The position numbers and the translations under genes were made by a program. 38,598 nt of DNA. It comes from an uncultured Clostridia bacterium (GTDB lineage Bacteria > Bacillota > Clostridia > UBA1381). Each line of letters begins with the position of its first letter. Within the stretch, counting starts at the first letter, position 1. The stretch covers positions 1 to 38,598 of the forward strand of contig CAJUFV010000248.1 of the NCBI GenBank assembly GCA_910585795.1. The letters run 5' to 3'. Below, in pieces: positions 7,422-15,396 of the stretch. The notes below the pieces were generated by a model that saw only the letters and a list, made by a program, of their open reading frames with translations, was not told where the DNA came from and did no database searches.

Positions 7422-10400
7422 ATGAAGATAATAAAAAAAGCAATAACACTTGCATTAAGTACATCAATGTCAATATCATTATTGCCTGTTATGAATGTGT
7501 CGGCGGCGGATAATACTCCCCCGTCTGCGCCGATAGGTTTATTGACAAATGATTTGGAAAATCCTCTTAATGTTGAAGACGTTACTTTTGGCTGGCTTAT
7601 AAATGATACGGACTATAACGAGGCACAAACAGCGTATCAGATAGTTGTAACCGATGAAATTACAAATACCTCAGTATGGGACAGCGGTAAGGTCGCATTA
7701 TCGGAGCAGGCATATATTGCATACGGCGGTAATGCGTTAGAGGACGGACGCCCGTATTCGTGGAAAGTAAAAACGTGGGATAAGGACGGAGCGGAATCGC
7801 CGTACAGCGAAAGCGTGTATTTTGCGACAGGCATAAAAAATGATAATTGGAACGCTTCTTGGATAAGCTCAGGTGAAACAGGCGCAAATCATTATTGGTA
7901 CGCTCGGTATGAAAAATCACTTGACAGCGCAAAAACCGTTGCAAGCGTTATGGCATACTTTGCAGGCACTCACGATTATGAGCTTAATGTAAACGGCGAA
8001 TACATAGGACGCGGACAGTCCTTTGATTACGCGGGGGAAACGCGTTATCAGGGCTGGAATATTACGGACAGTGTAAATAACAGCAACGAAATAGCGATAG
8101 GACTTTTAAATCGCTATTACGGCGGCGGTCAGGGCAGAGCCGCAAGCAAGGAAGCACTTTTGGGACATATAAACATCTATTACACTGACGGAACAAAGGA
8201 CACAATCGTTACAAACGGTGATTGGAAAGTGTCAACGTCTGTTCCGCTCGGCGGCTCAACGAAGCGTAACGGCGAGGGTGATTTTGTAGAGGAATATAAT
8301 GCGCAAAACGCGCAGGAGAAATTTTCTCAAAGCGGTTTTGATGCATCAGGCTGGAGTGCGGCAACTGTAATCGGCGCTCACCCGACAGCGGACTTTACAA
8401 ACGTAATTCCCGAATTGTCAAAGCCGACAGATTATATTGTAAAGCCTGTATCTGTTACAAAGCTGTCAAGCGGCGTAACAGTTGCGGACTTCGGTAAGGT
8501 AATCCCCGCGCGTCCGCAGATTGTATTTAAAAACGGAACAGCAGGCAGGCAGCTTACTATTCAGGCAGGATATGTTTTAAATGCTGACGGTACGGTTAAT
8601 TCAAGCAGTAGCGCAACACAGAGCACTAATATGACATATAAATATACGCAAAAATCAGGTGAACAGATATATAACGCTTGGGACCATTTAGGTTTTCGAT
8701 ATATCCAAATTCCCGAATGCGGCGAGGACTTTACAAAAGATACAATAAATGCAAAGGTTGTACATACCAATGTTCCCGAAGGCAGGGACAGCACATTTAC
8801 AAGCTCAAATGAAATGCTCAATGACGTGTACGAATTGCTAAAGCGCAGTGCGCTGTATTCAATCCAAAACAGCTTTGTTGATACTCCCACAAGGGAAAAA
8901 GGACAGTTTTTACAGGACTCTATCAATATAAGCGAAGCGTCAACAGCAACGTCATACGAAAGAGCGGCAAGCAAAAAGGCGATTGAGCAGTTTTTAGCGT
9001 CCGCCGACCGCTATTGGACGGGCGATGAAGCGGGCAGATACAACAGCGTTTATCCTAACTGCGACGGTAAGCGCGATATTCCCGACTTTTCTCTTAATGT
9101 CCCCTATTGGGTATGGAATTACTATATGACAACGGGCGACAAGGCGACACTTCAAAAAGCGTACCCGTATATTAAAGCGACAGCAAATTATATAACCAAA
9201 TACATAAATACGTCAACCGGTCTTGTCACTCAGCTTGGCGGCGGCGACGGAAGCCCGAACAGTTATCAGTATGGCATAGTAGACTGGCCCGCTGTCGGGC
9301 GCTTCGGCTACGATTGGTCGGGAACTAAGACGGGAGCGAGAACAACGGTTAATATGCTGTCAAAAAGAGCGTTTGACGTTGTCGCGCTTGCGGCACGGGA
9401 GCTTGGAAACACAGCAGACGCGGAGGATATGCAAAACCGTTCCGACAGCATTAAAGCAGCGATAAATGAAAAGCTGATAACATCAGACGGAGTTTACTGC
9501 GACGGTTTGAATGCTAACGGTAATCAGATAGCGCATACCTCACAGCACGCAACCTCATACGCGCTTGCGTTTGATATTGCGCCTGATGATAAAATATCTG
9601 ATATGGCTGATTATGTCGCCGATATGGGAATGAATCAGGGACCGATGACTGCCGATATTCTTGAAAAATCTCTATTTAATACAAATGAAAATGCGGCGGC
9701 GTTAAAGCTGTTTACTGAGCCTAACGACAACGGCTGGGCAAAGGAGGTTTCAAAGGGATATACATTTACTTGGGAAGCGTGGGACGCTAATTCTACGGAA
9801 AATTCGCAGTCGCACGGCTGGGGTGCGGCTGCCGCAGCGGATATTCTTGAAAATTTTGCAGGTGTATCAAATTTAGAGCCGGGAGCAAAAAAAGTCAGAA
9901 TTGCGCCTGTATATGCGGATTTAGAGAGTCTTGACGCAAGCGTGTCAACAGAGCGCGGAAATGTTGACGTTGCATATACAAGGTCGGAAAATGCTTATAA
10001 CATAGATATTACCGTACCTGCAAATGTTACGGCTGAAATTGTACTGCCGATTATAGGAGGCGGTAAATTTGTTGAGAAAAACGGAAGGGCTTCCGATGTA
10101 TCCGACAATCCGATTACTGTCGGAAGCGGAAAATACAGCTTTACATATAACGGAGATATAACGGTATTGCCTGAAAAGGTTGAATATAAAGAGCCTTTAC
10201 CTGAAGGGATTTACGGCGAAAACAATGCAGACACAAAAACCTACGCTTGGGGTATTGGTGAAACTGATATTGCGTCACAAAACGGCGTGACTTATTCAGA
10301 CAAAAATGATTATGCGGATTTAACCGTCAGCCTTGCAAAAGGCGACTGTCTTAGTGAAAGCATTAAGTTTTCAGCTTCCTCCATAAGAGAAACTACTACA

Positions 10401-13400
10401 AACGGTCAGAAAAATCTTAATGATACAAAGAGGTATTTGCTTGTAAAACCAAAGTATGACGGAGTATTAAGTATAACAATTGCATTTGGAAGCGGAAATA
10501 ATAACAGGATATATTATGCTGATATGGGCGAAAACGCGCCTGCTCCGAATTTATCCGATTATACAAAGGAAACGCCGTCAAACCGTCAGATTGCAGGAGA
10601 TACAATAAAAAATAATTCTGCGGCTACGCGGACAATTGATATGACAGCGGGACATTCGTATATTATTTATACTTATCAGCAGAGCAGCACAATTTCAGCA
10701 ATGTCATATAAATACACAGGTGAAGTAATAAAACCGTCAACACCGCTGACATCGCCTACACCTACGCCCGATAACAAGGAATGTGTAAAGATAACGGCAA
10801 CATATAATTCAGACGGCTCGCTTAAAGATGTGAAAACAGAAAAAATTCCGATAAATGATATTGAACCTGTCAACAATACAGATTTGCAAAAAATATTCTA
10901 TTGGGAGTCATTGGAAAGTATGAAGCCTATTAATGTTAATAATGAGGAAAGCGATAATATTATATTAAATTACAATACATATCCTCTTGTTGTAGGCAAT
11001 AAGAACAAAACAGATTTTTCGGATTGGAAAACGCGCGGCAGCGCTGTTCAGCTTACCTCAGAGGTTAATGACAGTGAATACACCTCCTCCGATATTACCT
11101 GGCAATCGGAAAACGCGGATATTGCGACAGTAACCTCATCGGGCAAGGTGCAGGGACGCACAACGGGCTTTACTAAAATTTATGCCGTGCTTCCGAACGG
11201 TGATAAAAAATCGTGCGCTATTTCGGTTATCGACAATATAACGCGCTCAACCGTAGGAACGCTCGAATTTAACACAAGCTCTCTCTCCTTGGCTGTCGGC
11301 GCTCAGGCGGAGCTTATACCTATCATCAACCCAAAGGACATTTACAGTAACGGCGCGCTTGATACAACTCTAAAATGGGAAACGTCAAACGCTGCTGTTG
11401 CAGCAGTTGAAAACGGTAAAGTAACCGCTCTTAGCGCAGGAACAGCAACTATAAAAGCAATTTCAAACGATATAGGCAGAACGACTGAATGTGTTGTTAT
11501 GGTGTCGGAAAATTCCGCTTCCTCACAGCTTACAGCCGACATACAGCCTGTTGATATAAAAGTCGGCGAAACAGCGCAGCTTGCAGCGCAGTCAGACGGT
11601 AATATTGTATGGAAATCCGATAACAGCTTTATTGCGGACGTTGACGAAAACGGACTTGTAACGGCATATTCAAACAGCAATGTACCGCGTCTTGTTGACA
11701 ACCTGAATTACAAGGCAGGCAGCGAAAAGGTTACGGAAGCCTCAGAAAAAATCGTCGTGTTTGAGGACGGCGCGGTACAGTATGACAAGGGTAAGGTAAA
11801 AATCTATGCTACATCTGAAAGCGGCGAGGTTAAGACCTTTGAAATTGCTGTCAGCGACGCGAATTTAGAGCCGATTACAAACGATTATAACGGTACAGAA
11901 GCGCAAAATAACAGCATTGAACAGCTTGAATTTGCGGGTACGGGTTATCTTGATAATCTGCATATACCGCATGAAACCATAACGGACAACAGTGTAAATT
12001 TACTTTGGAACAGCAGTTCAAAAATGGATATTCCCGATTTAGCCGCATACAAAATTTTTGTAAACGGCGAGGAAAAAGACACCGTTACAGCTCTCGGCTA
12101 TACCGTAAATGACCTGTCGCCGTCAACGGAATACTCAATTACGGTAAAAGCCGTTGACAACAACGGAAATACTCTTAAAGAGGACAGCGTAACCGCTACA
12201 ACAAAGGAACAATCACAAATTGTAAATGTGCTTGATTACGGCGCAAAGGGTAACGGCAGGGTAATGGACACATACGCTATTCAAAAGGCGATTAACGCTT
12301 GCCCTGAAAACGGGACGGTATATCTGCCAAAGGGATATATATTTTATTCGGGCGCGCTGTTCCTAAAAAGCAATATGACCTTTAAAGTTGACGGGATTTT
12401 AATGGGCAGCAGCGACAGCAAGGATTATCCGCTTACCGTAACCCGCTGGGAGGGCTGGAAAAAGGATAATCAGCCGGCATATGAATGGGCGAATACAACG
12501 TCAGATTTACCTGATAATCATTATTCGCACACGAGCCTTATCAATGCGGGAACATATGACGAAACAGACGGCGCGTACAATGTTGGTAACATCGTAATTT
12601 GCGGCGAGGGACAAATAAACGGTAACGGCTTTAAGCTTGCGTATAACGAGGGACTAAATCATAAGACAGGCAACGGCGGTATTCCCTATCCGTCCTCGCC
12701 TGCGATTGACCAAACTATACGCGGCAGATTGATAACGCTTCATAACGCGCAGAATGTGTATATGAAAGATATTCAGCTCGCATACGGTCCGTCGTGGACT
12801 GTTCATCCGATTTACTGCGACAGCATAACCTTTGATAATCTTGATATTGTGTCAAAGGGTAACGGCGTTACAGGCGCGGCAGATGATATATGTATCTTAA
12901 ACGGCGACGGCATAGACCCCGACTCCAGCACAAATGTCAATATATTTAATACGCATTTTTATACCGGCGATGACGCGGTAGCGGTTAAGAGCGGACGAAA
13001 CAAGGAGGGTAACGACCTTAACAAGCCGGTGCGGTTTTTAAGAATTACAGATTGTGTATCAGACGGCTCAAAGGGCGGTTTTGCCGTAGGCAGTGAAAAT
13101 GCATCAGGTATTAAAAACGCCCTGTTTCAAAACCTGACTGTTAAAAACATTACACTTTCACACGGTATATGGTTTAAAACCTATTGGTCGCGCGGCGGTG
13201 TTTCCGAAAATATAACAATCCGCGATATAGACAGTCAGAAGCCTCTGGCGTTTGTGATGAATTATGCGACGAGTGAGAATAACCCTGCTGACAGCGTACC
13301 CGAATACAAAAATTTCACGATTGAAAATTGTAACTCGTCTTTAACCTTTGAGGGCTTTAAGGTAGAAAAAGGACACGACGGGGCGTTTGTAAACAATGTT

Positions 13401-14207
13401 ACAATACGCGGCTGCAAAAATTCAGGTACAATTAAGTACGGAAATAATTTTAATATTTACGGTGCGGACGCGTCAAAGTGGAGCTTGTCTAACACGTCAA
13501 ATATAAATATTTATGCGGACGGATATATGAAGGACGTACTTTTAAAGGTTAAAAACGGCGCGGTAAAAGTATATCGGGTTGATAATAACACAAAGGAATT
13601 ATCCGTTTTTGCAGGAGCGGCATCTGATGATGTTTTGAGTGAAATATCTTCATTATGCGGAGGAGAACAGACGTATGAATTCAGTAATACAGGCGAGCTT
13701 TCGGACGGCGATACGCTGACCGTAACATCACAGGACGGAGAACATACAGAGGTATTTACTATATCTGTGGTATCAAATGAAATGCTGGTATGGGATTTTG
13801 CAAAATATACGACAGAAGTAAAAACAACCGAAAACGGCTTTACGGAGGAATATGACGGACTGACGATAGCCATAGCAAATAACGGCGCCGACAGCGACCA
13901 CGATAAAATAACAACAGACGGCGTATATTGGCGCGGTGGAGCGTCAAGCGGAGAAAGCGAAAGATATATCGCCTTTACCCCCGATAAGAACGGAACGCTT
14001 TATGCAACAGGCAATTTAAATTCAAGCGGCGGACGCTGGGGTATTTCAACGTCGCTTGATGTAAGTTCGTTCGTTGCGGACAACAGCAGTACGCAAAGCA
14101 CAGTGGCAGCGACAGTTCAAATGCAGTGTACGGCAGGAACAACATATTATATTTATTCTAAAACAAGGTCTGCAATAGTGAACAGTGTAAGCTATATGCC
14201 GCAATAA
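7422..14207 (+). CDS. Secreted bifunctional GH78 alpha-L-rhamnosidase / GH28 pectin hydrolase
   Basis: 2261 residues; AAAGGAG precedes the ATG. Signal peptide about 1-29 (cleavage after VSA). GH78 fills about 35-900: N-terminal sandwich domains, then an (alpha/alpha)6 barrel with the acid-bearing TPTREKGQFLQDS (E492, D499) and the TWEAWD loop (E785). Next come a WDF-type beta module (about 930-1100), a W-E-S-L-x-S-M-K-P module (1120-1170), three bacterial Ig-like (BIG2) domains (about 1180-1500), FnIII (1515-1595), a GH28 beta-helix (about 1599-2000; D1832, D1834, D1850-D1851) and a second WDF module (about 2123-2261). The two catalytic units could remove rhamnose and galacturonate from the same rhamnogalacturonan chain. 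Odd: K1884 replaces the usual His of the GH28 GHG motif, and Trp occupies the Arg position of the RxK motif. No membrane or sortase anchor. Regulated by the divergent AraC-type protein. Confidence 0.92.
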   Translation: MKIIKKAITLALSTSMSISLLPVMNVSAADNTPPSAPIGLLTNDLENPLNVEDVTFGWLINDTDYNEAQTAYQIVVTDEITNTSVWDSGKVALSEQAYIAYGGNALEDGRPYSWKVKTWDKDGAESPYSESVYFATGIKNDNWNASWISSGETGANHYWYARYEKSLDSAKTVASVMAYFAGTHDYELNVNGEYIGRGQSFDYAGETRYQGWNITDSVNNSNEIAIGLLNRYYGGGQGRAASKEALLGHINIYYTDGTKDTIVTNGDWKVSTSVPLGGSTKRNGEGDFVEEYNAQNAQEKFSQSGFDASGWSAATVIGAHPTADFTNVIPELSKPTDYIVKPVSVTKLSSGVTVADFGKVIPARPQIVFKNGTAGRQLTIQAGYVLNADGTVNSSSSATQSTNMTYKYTQKSGEQIYNAWDHLGFRYIQIPECGEDFTKDTINAKVVHTNVPEGRDSTFTSSNEMLNDVYELLKRSALYSIQNSFVDTPTREKGQFLQDSINISEASTATSYERAASKKAIEQFLASADRYWTGDEAGRYNSVYPNCDGKRDIPDFSLNVPYWVWNYYMTTGDKATLQKAYPYIKATANYITKYINTSTGLVTQLGGGDGSPNSYQYGIVDWPAVGRFGYDWSGTKTGARTTVNMLSKRAFDVVALAARELGNTADAEDMQNRSDSIKAAINEKLITSDGVYCDGLNANGNQIAHTSQHATSYALAFDIAPDDKISDMADYVADMGMNQGPMTADILEKSLFNTNENAAALKLFTEPNDNGWAKEVSKGYTFTWEAWDANSTENSQSHGWGAAAAADILENFAGVSNLEPGAKKVRIAPVYADLESLDASVSTERGNVDVAYTRSENAYNIDITVPANVTAEIVLPIIGGGKFVEKNGRASDVSDNPITVGSGKYSFTYNGDITVLPEKVEYKEPLPEGIYGENNADTKTYAWGIGETDIASQNGVTYSDKNDYADLTVSLAKGDCLSESIKFSASSIRETTTNGQKNLNDTKRYLLVKPKYDGVLSITIAFGSGNNNRIYYADMGENAPAPNLSDYTKETPSNRQIAGDTIKNNSAATRTIDMTAGHSYIIYTYQQSSTISAMSYKYTGEVIKPSTPLTSPTPTPDNKECVKITATYNSDGSLKDVKTEKIPINDIEPVNNTDLQKIFYWESLESMKPINVNNEESDNIILNYNTYPLVVGNKNKTDFSDWKTRGSAVQLTSEVNDSEYTSSDITWQSENADIATVTSSGKVQGRTTGFTKIYAVLPNGDKKSCAISVIDNITRSTVGTLEFNTSSLSLAVGAQAELIPIINPKDIYSNGALDTTLKWETSNAAVAAVENGKVTALSAGTATIKAISNDIGRTTECVVMVSENSASSQLTADIQPVDIKVGETAQLAAQSDGNIVWKSDNSFIADVDENGLVTAYSNSNVPRLVDNLNYKAGSEKVTEASEKIVVFEDGAVQYDKGKVKIYATSESGEVKTFEIAVSDANLEPITNDYNGTEAQNNSIEQLEFAGTGYLDNLHIPHETITDNSVNLLWNSSSKMDIPDLAAYKIFVNGEEKDTVTALGYTVNDLSPSTEYSITVKAVDNNGNTLKEDSVTATTKEQSQIVNVLDYGAKGNGRVMDTYAIQKAINACPENGTVYLPKGYIFYSGALFLKSNMTFKVDGILMGSSDSKDYPLTVTRWEGWKKDNQPAYEWANTTSDLPDNHYSHTSLINAGTYDETDGAYNVGNIVICGEGQINGNGFKLAYNEGLNHKTGNGGIPYPSSPAIDQTIRGRLITLHNAQNVYMKDIQLAYGPSWTVHPIYCDSITFDNLDIVSKGNGVTGAADDICILNGDGIDPDSSTNVNIFNTHFYTGDDAVAVKSGRNKEGNDLNKPVRFLRITDCVSDGSKGGFAVGSENASGIKNALFQNLTVKNITLSHGIWFKTYWSRGGVSENITIRDIDSQKPLAFVMNYATSENNPADSVPEYKNFTIENCNSSLTFEGFKVEKGHDGAFVNNVTIRGCKNSGTIKYGNNFNIYGADASKWSLSNTSNINIYADGYMKDVLLKVKNGAVKVYRVDNNTKELSVFAGAASDDVLSEISSLCGGEQTYEFSNTGELSDGDTLTVTSQDGEHTEVFTISVVSNEMLVWDFAKYTTEVKTTENGFTEEYDGLTIAIANNGADSDHDKITTDGVYWRGGASSGESERYIAFTPDKNGTLYATGNLNSSGGRWGISTSLDVSSFVADNSSTQSTVAATVQMQCTAGTTYYIYSKTRSAIVNSVSYMPQ

Positions 14208-14281
14208 TTAACCGATAAAAACGGAATAACCGTTCCGGCAGCAGACAAGTTGCAAATTGCGGGTTTTCAAAGGAAATTACA

Positions 14282-14362
14282 ATGATTGATTTTGGTTTGA
14301 CAAACGATACTGATAAGTTTGTTACTGAAATTCAAATTCCAATCAAAATATTAGGCAATTAA
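14282..14362 (+). pseudogene. 26-codon ORF or gene remnant in the convergent gap
   Basis: An ATG at 14282 preceded by AAAGGA (14269-14274) opens a 26-codon frame to TAA 14360-14362. The end of the peptide (DKFVTEIQIPIK) resembles the C-terminal strand of GyrI-like effector-binding domains, and the frame is open upstream of the ATG, so it may be the tail of a lost gene rather than a real small protein. It overlaps no other gene. Confidence 0.3.
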
Positions 14363-14395
14363 AAAAAATAGCCAATATGCTATTTAGCATTTTTT
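14361..14395. terminator. Overlapping bidirectional terminators
   Basis: Minus strand: AAATAGC (14366-14372 in plus coordinates) pairs with GCTATTT (14379-14385), followed leftward by an eight-base A run (a T run in the transcript), a good terminator for the second AraC gene. Plus strand: ATGCT (14377-14381) and AGCAT (14386-14390) then TTTTTT, a weaker one for the GH78-GH28 transcript. The AraC stop codon (14380-14382) lies inside the structure. Confidence 0.7.
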
Positions 14396-15240
14396 CTGCT
14401 TTGGGTATTTTTAAATTCATCAGGCGACATACCTGTGTTTTTGACAAATGCGCGGTAAAATGTAGAATAGTCCTTAAAGCCGCACCGTGCATAAATACTT
14501 GTGGCTTTTTGCCCCTCCATAATCAGATTTTTAGCGGCTGTTATACGTCTTAAATTCAGGTATGTTTTTATAGTCATACCTGTTTTTTCTTTCAGTATTT
14601 TATTAACATATTGCTGCGATGCGAAAACCTTTGAAGTAACAGACGCTGCAGTTATTTCCTCGGCATAATGATGGTCTATATAATCAAGCAGAAAGTCCGC
14701 CTTGCTGTCTATTGATATATTTGAGTATTCGGGGGTATCGTCCGTAAGAATACGGTTTATTATTGTGATTAGATGAACAGAATATGTTAAAACCATTAAA
14801 TCTGTTTCGGGCATAGGATTGGCACAGAAGCTTTCTATTTTTGAAAATATTATATCAAGTTCATACTTTTTTACTCTTTCAGCGTCTATGCGATTACAAT
14901 CGCCTAATTTTCGGGCGTTGAGCATATTAAGAACTTCGGGAAATCGCTCAATAAATCCGGGGTAAATATGGAGAAATTCACGCTCATATTCACATTCTTT
15001 GAGAAATCTGAAGGAATGTCTTTCCTCGGGTGTTGTTAATATAATATCACCGTCTGAAAGCATATAGCCATTATCCTCTACAGTATATAAAAGCTCACCC
15101 TTTATAATGTGAACAATCTCATAGCATTTATGAATATGAGTATCAAAATTATATCCCATTGATGTGTTATAGCTGTACATATATCCGTCATTGTCGTTGG
15201 CAATATTGTGATTTCCATGTTTGATAACCTTTTTCTTCAT
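14380..15240 (-). CDS. AraC-family transcriptional regulator with cupin sensor
   Basis: 286 residues. N-terminal cupin about 25-100 with the metal-site-like HIHKCYEIVHI and a GDIILTTPEERHSF segment; two C-terminal HTH motifs about 185-280, the first near ITAASVTSKVFASQQYVNKI and the second at SIYARCGFKDYSTFYRAF, ending with the typical family signature GMSPDEFK. AGAGG lies upstream of the start codon. Divergent from the 2602-residue esterase gene; two 21-bp-spaced AAAATGCAA repeats in the 156-bp gap are the likely binding site. Probably activates the esterase-GH27-GH78 operon in response to a breakdown product. Confidence 0.9.
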   Translation of the reverse strand: MKKKVIKHGNHNIANDNDGYMYSYNTSMGYNFDTHIHKCYEIVHIIKGELLYTVEDNGYMLSDGDIILTTPEERHSFRFLKECEYEREFLHIYPGFIERFPEVLNMLNARKLGDCNRIDAERVKKYELDIIFSKIESFCANPMPETDLMVLTYSVHLITIINRILTDDTPEYSNISIDSKADFLLDYIDHHYAEEITAASVTSKVFASQQYVNKILKEKTGMTIKTYLNLRRITAAKNLIMEGQKATSIYARCGFKDYSTFYRAFVKNTGMSPDEFKNTQSRKNAK

Positions 15241-15303
15241 TTATTTATCCTCTTTGCTATTGCATTTATATTTATTTTACCATATTTTATCATATGAAGT
15301 TCA

Positions 15304-15333
15304 AAAATGCAAACATATATGTTTAAAATGCAA
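15304..15333. promoter_or_regulatory. Two direct repeats 21 bp apart: candidate AraC operator
   Basis: AAAATGCAA occurs at 15304-15312 and 15325-15333, exactly 21 bp start to start. The second copy abuts the position of the -35 box. The geometry equals that of the GTTCATAA pair upstream of the GH78-GH28 gene, but the sequence differs, as expected for a different AraC-type protein. Confidence 0.6.
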
Positions 15334-15362
15334 TTTCAAATTCAAAAAATATATTGTATAAT
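15334..15362 (+). promoter_or_regulatory. Promoter of the esterase-GH27-GH78-araC operon
   Basis: Consensus TATAAT (15357-15362) with a poor -35 (TTTCAA, 15334-15339) at 17 bp. A good -10 with a poor -35 directly next to a bound-repeat site is the usual form of an AraC-activated promoter. Confidence 0.6.
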
Positions 15363-15396
15363 ATAAACAAAAAGACAAATAAAAAGGAGCGGAACA

